From Owenia fusiformis (Eukaryota > Annelida > Polychaeta > Sabellida > Oweniidae), in NCBI GenBank assembly GCA_903813345.2, contig CAIIXF020000008.1, positions 19,140,822 to 19,204,821 of the forward strand: a stretch of DNA of 64,000 nt, written 5' to 3'. Numbering within the stretch: position 1 is the stretch's first letter; each line of letters begins with the position of its first letter. The notes under the pieces are model-generated. The model was not told the origin of the DNA and did no database searches. It saw only the letters and a program-made list of their open reading frames with translations. The position numbers and the translations under genes were made by a program. Shown here one piece after another: positions 46,335-57,779 of this stretch.

Positions 46335-48049
46335 AATAAAGATGTTTGAAATAATCACATCTTCATATTATATAATGATTCTATTGAAAGATGTAAGCCC
46401 TTATATGTAAAAACTTGATATTTATCATGTTTAAAATGATCATAACAGTTACCTGATTTTTATATGTATGAATATTTGGATAAGTTTATCTGAATAAATG
46501 TTTAATGATATTATCATTGTGTCTTAATAAACCGTTCACGTACTGTTATTTGCTGCTACATATCATGACATATATTGTTTACAATAAGATTAAGTCTTTT
46601 TATAAAGGTTTTTACTCATAATAAGATATTATTGCTTGAATTAGTTTAGCACATGAGGTTTATATCATTTAGAACAAAAATTCTGTTATCTTAAAAACGA
46701 AGGCAATTCAAATTGTAATTTTACTCATAAAACAATGGAAATTATGTAATAATTACATAATTCTAAGTCCAAAGTATTTTTGATAATTATCAAAATTTAT
46801 TTTAAAGTATATACACAATTAATATTTGCTTAGCTCATGATTTCTTTTCATCATTTCCTTTAAAAATGCTTTACAAAAAATGCTATGTCATAATAATAGA
46901 TTACATAACATTATGTCATATTTATCGAATCTGACCCATATTTCAATCTGTCAAAATTGGTTTTTGTAATGTACTCAACAAGACGAACAATTTGATACCC
47001 ATAACGACTTGTTATACTGGGTGCGGGGGTCACGTTGATATTTGGCTCATAGCTGGCCTGCACTATAATTACACAAGTGAAAATCTATTTAACTTTTCAG
47101 AATGAGGCATAATTCCACCAATAATGACTCCATTGAGCTTTAATTTTGAATAATCCTCATGTGGCATTCAGACGTACCGTATTAAAAGGATAAATACTTT
47201 CCAATGGTACTTCAAAATTAAATGTAAAATATATATCATTTTCTTCCTTAAAGACCCTAAAGGCAGGAGAATGTCTCAATTCTGATCAGCAAAGTTTAAA
47301 TTCTTTATTTAGGTCTTAAAAATCGGACGATTCTTGAATGAATTGATATTGCATACTAGGTAGAAAAGTGTTCATTTCTTTTTATTTACACATTTGAAAC
47401 CTTCCACCAACACATTAACCAGAACCCATATCTTAGTATGTTAGGACCATATTTAAAAATCAACATAAAATATTGTTTAAATATAAATGATCTTTATTGT
47501 ACCTCGTATATTACTATTTAACGTACTGTTTTCATAGAAATATAAAATACCTTTTGTTCTTAAATACATACATGCTAATATCAGAATCGTTCCCAATATA
47601 GAGTACAGTTTACATGTAAGTGAAACACTTTGTACAAATAACATTTCAAAATTTTATTCTTAAACACCCATTTGCATAGGCCCCGGGAACATGTATAAAA
47701 TAGCGAGTTGACATCTGTATTACTACTTCTTCTTTTAGGTGGTTATCCCCAACCAGCAATTATGAATATGCCAACTTTCGATGGTTAATTGTGCAAAGAT
47801 TATCGCTTTTCATTGGGTTTTAACACACATTACTGACCTTACTTAAAGGGACAATATCGGATCTATAGAGAATTTAATTGGTTGAAAAATGCCCACGGTT
47901 TTATTATGTGTTTTGCTCAAATGAATTGTTGTCATATTTTCTCTAAAGAGTCCTTCGAATGATACATGGATTGTTATGGTTATCTGACAATAGAATGAAT
48001 GTCTACTTTGTTCAATTTAAATGAATTTAGACATTTCTGTTTCTTATAT

Positions 48050-48206
48050 CAGTAAAACCTAAATACAGTGAACGCCTATGTAGCCGCAAAAATGTGTTCA
48101 CTGTATGTAGGTGTTCACTACAGAGAGTGTTAACAAACATCATTGGAGTATGTGTGGAGGAAGGGTGTCCACTAGAGAGAGGTGTTCACTAAGACAGGTT
48201 TTACTG
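48050..48206. mobile_element. CAGTAAAACCT-ended MITE, copy 3
   Basis: Starts cagtaaaacct and ends aggttttactg. The interior has 'gtgttcact' and 'gtgaacgcc' units as in the other copies. Confidence 0.75.
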
Positions 48207-49535
48207 TTCTTTTATGTATGACGACCAAACATCTCAAGTCTTTCAAAACGTTGTAACCTTTATTAAAATGATTCATTTCAACATCCAACGCTCTAGATCC
48301 TTTACTGCCCCTTTAAGGTTTTTACACAATGATAAAACTGATACTTAGAAAAACAGGCACTTTATGTCTATGTACATTGGATGACTCAATTTTAAAGATG
48401 TGGAATCTTTAAATAATAGCCAAAAAGTTGACCATTTTGAAAAAGTATTTGAGTTATCACAAGAACAGACAGATGAATAGATGGACTGACAAACAACTTA
48501 ATATTTTGTTCGAAACTTACAAAACATTTGGTATGAAGATGATGAAAAGTACATGCTTGCATAACTCTTAATAATTAACACTCATTAGGAAGTTTGAGAA
48601 GTTAACGAAAAGAACACCCTTGCATAGTTTTGTAATTATTGTTATGTAAATGTGAGGACATTTTGATAATTTAAATATAAGACCCTGGGTAAGAGACTAG
48701 ACAGTTGAAACAGGGATTCTAAATGCATGTGTTGACTCTATCTTGTTTTCAGACTCGTGATCAATAAGAACATTGTTTAGCACAATTGTTATGTCAGATC
48801 CTTTTCTGAAATATTAATCTTTGTAATGGTACAGTATGATTGTGTTAAAATTAGTATTTTAAATGCAATGACAATAATGTAGTAAATTAAAATTGCACCA
48901 TTGTATACTGGATATCAAGATTGTTGTTGTATTATACAATATTATATAATATACATAATTAATTTAATTGTAAAATGTTGTTTGATACCACAGTACCATA
49001 TTTAAAGATTGCACATTGAATAAAGCAAAATGATCAGTCCAAGCCAATGTTATGACCAAAATTGAGCGATCATTTTGCTTGGATTTGCGGATAAAGCCTG
49101 AAGAGATCTAAATGTGTAAAGTTTGTGAATAAGAGGTCTAAACACATACATGGCATAAATTTAACATACACATACATGCACAGAATACACATACTAGAAA
49201 TGCATCTTTAATACACATGCATGTGCATTTTTGTATTAAAGGGAGAATCAGTCATAGCAGGCAAACTTTTCATACAATATCAAGATTTTGGAATCGTTTT
49301 TGGTGGCACATTCTGCACATGATGGCTATATGTCTTTTAGAAAGAGGCATCTTATCTTAAACATTGTTTGAAATTCTTTCACCCTCTTAAGACATATTCT
49401 TCCTTTAAATAAGAATTCACCAGATTAAACAGTTAAAGCATTGAGCATGTAATAAAGTAATAAAACAAGGGTAGCCTCAACAAAAATAGCAGCAGTTATA
49501 CATAATTGTGCAAAATTGCAAAATTTTAACAATTA

Positions 49536-49880
49536 CAGGGTGTTCCAAAAGTAACAGGACTGGTGCTGTATTTTGTTAAATCTGTATGTCAATCAATGCA
49601 TTGAGGCTAAGCATTTCAAACATGTATACAGCTGAATAAATCAACATAGATACCATCTTTATTACAATATTGTATTTTGTACAACTTGGGAGGATCAATG
49701 GTGTACTAGGTGAGTTATAAATGACTGTACTAATACTATAACAAAATCAGTAATGAAAAGAAATTTCATGGAATTGATGAGATCACTCAATGAAGATGTA
49801 TGAAATATTTTCTTGTACAGGGTGACAAAAAAGTTGCACTCTAAATATGGAATAACTCTCAATTATGATAGAATCTTTAA
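49536..49880. mobile_element. Two fragments with CAGGGTG-type termini
   Basis: tacagggtgttccaaaagta at 49,536 and tacagggtgacaaaaaagtt at 49,817 look like transposon left ends; no matching right ends were found. The element type is unassigned. Confidence 0.35.
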
Positions 49881-50508
49881 GTTGTTCATGCATTGTAAGT
49901 ACATCATTGTTTTTAGCACTGAATACATGTATTCGAGATTTCGAGAAGATTCCATCGAAGTTGAGAAAATGATTCCAAAATAAGACTGTATTTTAAAACT
50001 ACCCTTGTATGTAGACTTAAGTGTCAGTGATCCATTTCTTCAAGTACATGACAGAACAGGGAAGAATGTAACAAATAACAACATAAAAATAAGAATAGAT
50101 GTGCAGATAATACACATAGCACCAACGTACTACATCCTACAACAAACACAGAGCTACAACATAGGAATGAGGGCTGCATTTTAAGAAATGTCATACTTAT
50201 GATCTGGTTGCAAGTCTTTGTTCATCTAACAGTAGACAATGGATTTCAAGTCATCATTAGTCTGTAAGTTACGACTGTACTAAATGGGGCCCCAATTGAA
50301 TATTTTCATTTCATTACACTGGCAGAAAAAATGCATAAATGATAGCTGTAGCCCTGTGTTCCTTGGTTGCAACTACTGACATAGATACTACAGTTAAGTC
50401 TCTACCAACACTCTAAATTCTCCATTTAAATAACCCAAGCAGGATTATCAAATTCAAATGAGGAAAAAGGGCGGGTGACAGTGCACAACAGGATAATTAA
50501 AGGGTGGA

Positions 50509-50687
50509 TTAGGAATGAGGTTGAGGTGGGTTAGCCTGTTTGTTGCGTTGCTGAACCATCATAAACTCTGTGTAATCTACATAGCCATCATTGTTAAAGT
50601 CGTCCTGTTGCAGCACTGATTCTACAAGAGTAATGAGCTGATCATCTGGCATCCTGGGATGGTCATCATGAACATGTGGCTCATCCC
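50509..50687 (-). CDS. MCFD2: Alternative terminal exon 5 (EF-hand 2 variant)
   Basis: Follows ctttgcttgcag in phase 1. It encodes a His/Asp-rich linker, [17 protein letters not shown] and the loop [13 protein letters not shown] Gln/Asn-rich tail ends QPHS with TAA at 50,509-50,511. Confidence 0.85.
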
Positions 50688-53600
50688 CTGCAAGCAAAGC
50701 AACACTAATAGCTAGAGGTAAGGTGTACACTAAAAGCTACTGTAGAGGTTAGGTTGTGGATAGCTACAGGTCAGGCATACACTGATAGCTAAAGATTGGC
50801 TGTACACTAAAAGCTAGAGGTTAGGTGCACATGGATAGCTAGAGGTTTGGTGTAAGATAAACACATATAATAGGCTAAGGGCGATAGAAATAATTTTTAA
50901 ATAAAGATGGCATGGTAATCGATCTGTGTTAAAAAGATAATACTGGATTCTGTTGGTGTTGCCATCTTTATATCGGCCCAGAACCTATGGATAAAAGCTA
51001 GAGGCTACATTTACACGTTCACAGCTAGATAGCGGAGAGGTTAAGCTAACGATGTTTTTCACAACGTAACCGTGAACGCAAAGTACAAAAATTAACAAAG
51101 GAATGTATCGAGCGCTCATAGTTTTATGCGCGCTTAGTCTACTTCAGATACTCTTTCTGCTTCAGAGTTTCGGGTTTAGAACGGGAGATTTGAAATTTTG
51201 ACGTTGGGTCAACGGGAACCATTTTAATCGTGTCTATTGAACACTATGCTGTCAATTTTGATTTCGATGCACAGTTGAATTCTTGCTGAACACGATGATG
51301 TATGTCATGCATGATTTAGCGCCAAAAATCTTACGAAACGAGCTCGTTTAAAATATGTATTAGAAAACCAGCTATAAAACCGCATCAATGACACACTATA
51401 GAATCATTACACGCTATGGTGTAGTCTAAGCAAACACTGGATTTGAACGGCTATTTATATGAGAAGGCTACATGAATTTGTATATGGTTGAGTCATACGT
51501 ACAGGTTCAGTTTCGATTATATATGCAAAGCTTAACCTCTCCATTATAAGTATGCATGAATAGCTAATTCCGAAAGCTACTTGTGCATGAGAAGCTAGAG
51601 GTTTAGAAGTATTTGTAATGCTATAAGCTTGAAGTCTTTATCACAACCACTCAAGGGTCGAGAGTGTTAGCAAAATAATCCTACAGCAGCTAAGAAAGAT
51701 CATAAGCTGAGGGGCAATAAAAATATTGTTCATATTTATCAAAAGATAGCAGCATTATTCAGTCTGCTATATATGTTATCATTACAGACTGCCATCTTTT
51801 TATCAATACAATATTAAAAGCTTAATTGACAACCTATTTGAGAGACAACATAACAGACTGCAGATTCTTACAACAAAAGCTTGAATAACTGGTTCTAAAG
51901 CATTCCTCCTCATCAAAAATGTCTGGACTCTGGATAATACTTTTTCACATATTACAGTTCAGTGTTCCATTATGAATGTTCTCCTGAATTCATAATGATC
52001 GTGGATATCAATATTTCCCCCAAATCCACTCAAGATACCATATATATCCCGTGTGTTGTAGTATTCACCTCACACTCATATCCAAATGAGATCGCTTATA
52101 TGTATACGAATCAATTTATTGGAATCAAATACTGAATTCAGCATAGTCAATGAAACCATCTTCATCAGTATCCTTCTCCATATATGCATCTACAGTGTTC
52201 ATAAGCTCATCATCAGACATCCTTTGTGTTTCTGATTCTGATGTTCCTGTAATGTACAGTACAAATTTGGATCTTAGGCTAGCTATGTCTAGTACTGAAC
52301 AGTGTAGGGATTAATTAACATGCATACCATACTAAACTACACAATGCTGTAACATGGAGGGAGGGTATCGGGTATGGCACTATGTATAAATCTAAAGCGC
52401 AAAAGGCAAGCTGTACAATACAGAATACAGACAACATGAGATAGTATGCTGCATGGGGTACATGTGATCAGATAAAACCTATACAGGGAGCTTTACACAA
52501 TCAAAGTGTATTCTCATCTTGATTTCTGTCCCACTGCTCAACATTTTTCCCCTTGACACCCACTCATCACCATCTCAAAATAATCAAGACAGCCATCTTG
52601 ATCCACGTCATAATTTTCAAATATGTGTTCTATCTGCTTTGTCACATCAGTTTCAACATAAGCTCAATCTGTAAAGAAAGGATGGGTTAAATAAGAAGCA
52701 GGGTGTAGAGGTTGGGTACAATCTACAGGAGAAATGATGTACAGTAAAACCTGCCACAGTGGAACACCTTGGTACCTCTAAAGTGTTCCACTTTGGATGT
52801 GTTCCACATAAAGAGGTTCATTTAACACTAAGTCAGTTGGTTTGGGCTAACAGATGTGTTCCACTTTACAGGTTTCACTATACTGTTAAATGCTACTATT
52901 ATCCATGCACCTTGACTGTAAAACATTGTCATTTTCACTACGTTAGTTTTTCACTAATTTGGACTTTTCACTGAAAATAACATGTTCTACAGTAGTAATG
53001 TTTTAGAATTATTTATTAATTGTCAAATATGAATATTTTATTGCAAAAGATTGAATATTAGTACAAGCCCCAATCACCAACTTTGCATTTGATACATCCA
53101 CAAGGTAAATAATTCCCTTCACCATTTTGGCACTATTTTCAGTCAACTTCCATATTATATTCCTTCTGTGCTCCTATAAGATTGAATTGATATCTGCTGC
53201 TTGTTCATTGGCTTCAGCATATTTTGCATCTTGATCCTCAATCATGTCCCTGATTTCTCCCTCGCTTTGAGCAACTTGAAATTCATAATAGTCAATATAA
53301 CCATCATTATTCTTATCATCTTGCCCAAGGATATCATCCACAAGTTTCATGGTGTCTTCTTCATTCATGGTGTGAATTCCGTTGGGGTCAGCATCTAGCA
53401 ATGGAGGAACAAGGTCAGTTAGAACCATTTCAGAACCAAAACCTTTCATTTTTTTCAAAAGAAATTAGCCTGATTTTTGAAAAGTATTTTGAAACTTAGT
53501 ATGAGGCCTTTAAGGGTGATCCTACTGGCATCATATACAACATAAAGTATACAAGTGTCTCCTTCAACATCAAAGCAACTTCATTCAGGTAACTACATTG

Positions 53601-56600
53601 AGCTAGGGATGGAAATACATGTACAGGTAAAGTCCAAACAATATGAGACAACATGTAAATTCAAACATAAAACAGGACAACAAAATAAAAATACAGCACA
53701 AATGGATACTAAGCAATTCATCAAACTAAATATAAAACATAATACTATATAAACTCATATAAAATGAGCTCAATAAATTCATATAAACTCACATGGCGAT
53801 GGAAGTGATATGAAACAATTTACCAGGTAGACAGAATTGTTATCCAAGCATGTATTTATGACATCATACTTCTAATATCAAGATATGTGTATGATACATC
53901 TATTCCTGATTCAGTAGAAACATAATTCTTAATGTGGTAAACCTCTATTAAAATATGAATTCAGATTAACTCAGAATTTTATCATTAAACCGATATCAAA
54001 ATCACATTTGACCATACTAAACATTGCAAATTGAGGTACTGTATATAATACTTATTTTGCACGAAAATTTTATTATTGCATCTGAATCAAATCTGCATTT
54101 GAATCAAAATTGTTGGTGGCAAGAGATGAGAAAATTACGCAAAGTTGTCCTTTTTATGATAAGTTGACATACTAACAAACCTTCTGTGGGAATACATACA
54201 AGCAAACATGTACCACCTAAAACATACTGATGATGTGATGTACATGTACAATGTGATATAAGTACAAATGGTGCCACAGTGCTACATTTTCTCATTTTCT
54301 AGGATATTATACACTTAATAAATATTCCACAACCAACTACACTAGTATAGCCTTACTGCCATATCATTAGCTTCTGTGAACAATTTGTGATACTCTATCA
54401 ATGCAATGAAGAGCTGATACTGATACAAGTAACAGTTGCAAATCAATTTTGAATATATACGTATTCATTTAACAACCACAACATATATAGGCACTGTTTA
54501 GGACAACTGTGATATTTTCACAACCAACTGTGGAGATTATGGCAAATATTTTGTACATATACAGTAAAACCTGTCTTGTTGAACATTGACCTCTCGTGAC
54601 GATAACATTCCCCGATTTGGTGAATAAACAAGAAAAGGTGAAGCAAAATTGTTCAAAATGCACAGGTTTTACCATAATATCAGTCAATCATTGTAAAAGT
54701 TGATGAAATATTAAATATGATAATAATACTTCAGATAAAGGCACGGTGGTTTTGTATTGTAAACACATGATTTATAATAGCAAACGCACATATACAATAG
54801 TCAAAAAATAAATTCACACATTATAAATATTTGGCAAAGTAAAGTAAATGATAGCTTTATAATGAATTTAAATATAACTCAGACATCCAATTATGAATAT
54901 TTGTTCCTCTGCTTTTAAAATATATGTACACATGTATGTGACTTATAAAAAGGCACATAAAGTAATGTTGCCTGCAGTGTCAAGCATGCCATAGTTTTGC
55001 ATCAAGCTCCTGTTTCCCCTTTTTTTATTATCTTAATCAGGCTGGTTTGGAAACAGAGGGGGAGAGGTGACAAGGGGCTTGATGCGACACTCAGTAGTCA
55101 GTATAACCACATAAACCATATGAAATAATTAAACCACAAAAGTACAATGATATGAATATGTGCTGTAATTTAAACAATGACTGGATAAAGGATTTACAAA
55201 CTTCATTGGGACTAATCCATATCATATAATCAATGATCAACTGTGCAAGAATCACATTCTGAAACCCACAACAAAAAATTACTAAACTGAAAATGTAACT
55301 TAACTAGTTCAAAACATTCAATCACACGTAAACTATTTCGATACATTCAACTAAACATCGACTAGATCTTCTCTCTGAGATCGTACAAATTCAATATAAT
55401 TAATCATTCCATCTTTATCAGTATCATCTTCCTCTAAGACTTGATCAACCATCTCCTCAACTTCTTTAAAGTCCATACCTTCATCCAAGGTCTCGTCTAA
55501 GTAGGCAGTAAAGAAATCACATGCAAATATTAAATGAGTGCATCATAAAACAAATAAACATTTTAAAGGCTGGCAGTCTCTGTAATTCCGGTCCTAAATT
55601 ATCAAAATACCTAATAGTTATTTCATTATGATCTGTTGCTTGATATAAGTCTTTCTTCTCTGTAAATAACAAAGTTTCTTGATGGTGCAAGTTACAGATC
55701 GTTTATTATATTATGAATTAAAAAAAATTTCAAAATGGTATGACCTTGCAACTTTTGTAGTGGTATGCATATAAGTGTATGTTATAAAATGACATGATTA
55801 TGATAAAATATGAGTTTGTGATAATATACTTCTTCATGAATAATAAGAGAGATTTCCTGTGTTAGGAAATCGGTTATCAAGTCATATGTGATCCTGTCCC
55901 AGATGTGCAATTATAATATAACGAGTTATAAACAAAACAATAAATAATAGTTTAGTCTCATTGCAATCGTTCACAGAAGAGGCAGCTGGGCAGTGCAGTG
56001 AGTGCACCCACATAAAAAATTTAAAATGAAATTGTGCCCACTTGAAAATCCTCTTGCACAAAGTCGAGAGTTTGAGAAAATTTGAAAAAAGGGAATAATT
56101 TATTAGAATTTTTCTTCGTCATCCCTTGCAATTTTTTTAAATTTTATTTTGAATTGATATAAGAAGTTATGGGGAAAATTCGGAAGGAAAAATATTTATA
56201 TTGATAGTATATGTTATGCATGTACACATATCTCAATAAATCAGACTATATTAGATATAAAAACAACATGCATTTCCATCTTGGTATCCTATATAACATT
56301 GACCTACCTTTATGATAATGTGTCATTGCATTTATAAGCTCTAAACCATCTAGTTTGTTATTATTGTCGTAATCGTGTAGTTTAAAGTAATGGAACTGGA
56401 GTTCATCCTCTGACATGTCAGCTGTATCTTTGCCGGAGACGCCATCTAAATGCTCCTTGATATGCCTGGAGAAAAAATAGTTGTCAGAATAGAGGATAAA
56501 CAAATAAAATAGAAAGAAAGCAATTGTGAAATTACATACTCCCAAATCATGTCAGTCGCTATATCATATTAATAGCACTGCACAGTCACTGTAATTCTCT

Positions 56601-57096
56601 GTACCATATGGATGGATCACTATACAGCAACAAATCTTTCTAGTTTACTTTTGATGACAAATAACCTCAATTTAATAATAAGGCTTGAAGAAAGAAGTTC
56701 AGTATGGTACGATATAACTTACAGGGGCTAAAAATAAGGCAAAGACAAGGAATTAGCAAAGTAAATCAGAGTAAAAGGGGAAATGATAGGATCATGACTT
56801 ATATACTTTGAGAAAGCTCTAACCCCCAAAAAGTTCTCAGGTCCAGACTATGGATACGTAGGTCTGTATATACTTACTCTTTATCTCTTATATGATTTTT
56901 ATCGTGAAATTTCAGATTTCCCCCATGTTCATCTCCCTGATGTCCATGTCCTGCATTTCCCTGCTGTTGTTCAGCTTGGTCCATGTTTGCTTGAGCAGGA
57001 AGTGGCTGCGATAGGAAAATTCCTATACATACTATATAAGCCACTAGTATTAACTCTGTGCCTATGTGTTTGTTCATTATGGCTCTATATCATAAA
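50509..57096 (-). CDS. MCFD2: MCFD2-like EF-hand protein with alternative 3'-terminal exons
   Basis: Two shared exons (57,077-56,878 and 56,465-56,308) encode a signal peptide, a Gly/His-rich linker, [11 protein letters not shown] and EF-hand 1. They leave phase 1. Five downstream exons (55,496-55,351; 53,394-53,174; 52,668-52,538; 52,246-52,125; 50,687-50,509) each follow an AG acceptor in phase 1, encode EF-hand 2 and end in a stop. The predicted proteins are 167, 192, (truncated 120), 159 and 178 residues. The DKEHI...[19 protein letters not shown] region is MCFD2-like; MCFD2 is the Ca-binding partner of the LMAN1/ERGIC-53 ER-to-Golgi cargo receptor. Only the sharing of the 5' exons by all five terminal exons is inferred; no transcript data. 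Confidence 0.8.
50688..52124. other. Intron between terminal exons 4 and 5
   Basis: The part near 50,690-50,900 contains repeated 'agctagaggttaggtg' units (about 25-45 bp, five diverged copies). No further EF-hand exon was found. Confidence 0.5.
52115..52120 (-). terminator. Candidate poly(A) signal, terminal exon 4
   Basis: AATAAA on the minus strand, 4 nt beyond the stop of terminal exon 4. Confidence 0.4.
52125..52246 (-). CDS. MCFD2: Alternative terminal exon 4 (EF-hand 2 variant, short)
   Basis: Follows cattacag in phase 1. It encodes [16 protein letters not shown] and the loop [12 protein letters not shown], then FSI and TGA at 52,125. AATAAA (52,115-52,120) lies only 4 nt after the stop, which supports use as a terminal exon. 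Confidence 0.82.
52538..52668 (-). pseudogene. MCFD2: Alternative terminal exon 3 (EF-hand 2 variant, in-frame TGA)
   Basis: Follows tttctttacag and keeps the family phase and length. It encodes [18 protein letters not shown] with the loop [12 protein letters not shown] and TGA at 52,538. However, the second codon after the junction is TGA (52,664-52,666), so a transcript using this acceptor would make a protein ending after EF-hand 1. Either a decayed exon, or it uses another acceptor not seen. Confidence 0.6.
52742..52885. mobile_element. CAGTAAAACCT-ended MITE, copy 4
   Basis: cagtaaaacctg at the left; caggtttcactatactg at the right. The interior has 'gtggaacacctt' and 'aagtgttccact' units. 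It lies just upstream (minus strand) of terminal exon 3. Confidence 0.65.
53174..53394 (-). CDS. MCFD2: Alternative terminal exon 2 (EF-hand 2 variant, long tail)
   Basis: Follows ctccattgctag in phase 1. It encodes [16 protein letters not shown] and the loop [12 protein letters not shown], closest to the vertebrate MCFD2 loop. A charged tail of about 35 residues follows ([20 protein letters not shown]) to TAG at 53,174. AATAAA signals lie at 53,012 and 53,037 (minus strand). Confidence 0.85.
53395..55350. other. Intron between terminal exons 1 and 2
   Basis: AT-rich, with one MITE (54,562-54,674). I looked for further EF-hand cassettes and saw none. Confidence 0.5.
54562..54674. mobile_element. 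CAGTAAAACCT-ended MITE, copy 5
   Basis: Starts cagtaaaacctg after TATA and ends caggttttac. The shortest copy of the family. Confidence 0.6.
55351..55496 (-). CDS. MCFD2: Alternative terminal exon 1 (EF-hand 2 variant)
   Basis: Follows ctgcctacttag in phase 1. It encodes [12 protein letters not shown] and the loop [12 protein letters not shown], ending with SQREDLVDV and TAG (55,351-55,353). All canonical EF-hand ligand positions are kept. Confidence 0.82.
56308..56465 (-). CDS. MCFD2: MCFD2-like shared exon 2 (EF-hand 1)
   Basis: Follows ttttttctccag; enters phase 2 and leaves phase 1 before gtaggt. It encodes [20 protein letters not shown], then the EF-hand loop [12 protein letters not shown] within [19 protein letters not shown]. 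Acidic ligands sit at positions 1, 3, 9 and 12. Confidence 0.88.
56878..57096 (-). CDS. MCFD2: MCFD2-like shared exon 1 (signal peptide)
   Basis: ATG at 57,077 opens [30 protein letters not shown], a cleavable signal peptide, followed by a Gln/Gly/His-rich linker and [12 protein letters not shown]. It ends at 56,878 before gtaagt in phase 2. A ttgcag acceptor places the exon start near 57,096, so a non-coding 5' exon probably lies upstream. One candidate donor is GTGAGT just after gctctcgaa near 58,380. Confidence 0.8.
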
Positions 57097-57779
57097 CTGC
57101 AAGTAAAAAATAGTTTTAAATATTCAATAGCTTTATGTACATGTGTTCCCAAAGGGACATAAAAAAGAACTGCCCCTTAACTGTAGCCCATCACTAAAAT
57201 AAGGCATTAACATACAAAATGTCACCACCTGCCATTTGTTACAGATGCTGAATGGCAAATGCTGTTACAGATGCCAAACACTATTAAAGACACTAAACAA
57301 CAACTGCCAAACACCAGCCACAAAAAGTTGGAGAGTATAACAATATACTGAAGTAAGACAAAACAAACAACCAAATATTAATCGATGGTACTGTACCTTC
57401 TAACTTCTCAAAGAGGCTATGAATAGGTTCTAGTGATCGCTCAATTTTAGCTTTAATTAGTACATATACTGTCCCAAAAGTTTTAAATTAATAATGTATT
57501 ATTAGTCATCACAAGCAATTGAAATTAATTTTGAAAAACAATTAATTTTGATAGTACAATTATTTATGTTTTGATTGCATTAATGCATTTAAACACCAAT
57601 GTTCTACAATCAATTTCAGATTAGACTTCATCATGGAGTCATGATTTTGGTGAGGGGGTCAGAAAATATTTAGTAATTTTGATGAATTTGATTAAAAATT
57701 AAATTCTCCAACGACCATGTTGGTGACACAGTATGTGTGGGTATGAAGTGCAAAATTTTGAAAGTCTAAATCTACTGCC

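Larger units (their letters stand above)
43045..47070. mobile_element. Decayed ~4-kb DNA transposon with long inverted ends
   Basis: The left sequence from about 43,048 (tatagtacaggc ... acccccgcacccggtataac ... ccaattttgacattttcaaa ... atgggtcggattc) recurs inverted near the right end (about 46,915-47,065), with about 130 bp readily aligned and weaker similarity for some 250 bp further in. Between them are two protein-coding remnants (44,581-44,682 and 45,915-46,334) on the plus strand and a nested smaller element. The superfamily is unknown. Confidence 0.65.
33990..50508. other. Gene-poor region between PROP1 and the MCFD2-like gene
   Basis: About 16.5 kb with no credible cellular exon. 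It holds the repeats and mobile elements listed separately (36,318-37,125; 39,585-39,655; 41,140-41,590; 43,045-47,070; 48,050-48,206; 49,536-49,880). The rest is AT-rich unique-looking sequence in which I see nothing specific. As it lies upstream of PROP1 it is a plausible site for PROP1 enhancers. Confidence 0.55.

Noticed and set aside
50509-50730. Separate secreted protein starting [15 protein letters not shown]
   Set aside because: It looks like a signal peptide, but the segment is the intron and polypyrimidine tract before the acceptor of terminal exon 5. An alternative promoter here cannot be fully excluded.
53174-53458. Separate gene starting [14 protein letters not shown]
   Set aside because: The N-terminal residues are intronic read-through upstream of a good AG acceptor in the same phase as the other cassettes; there is no signal peptide.
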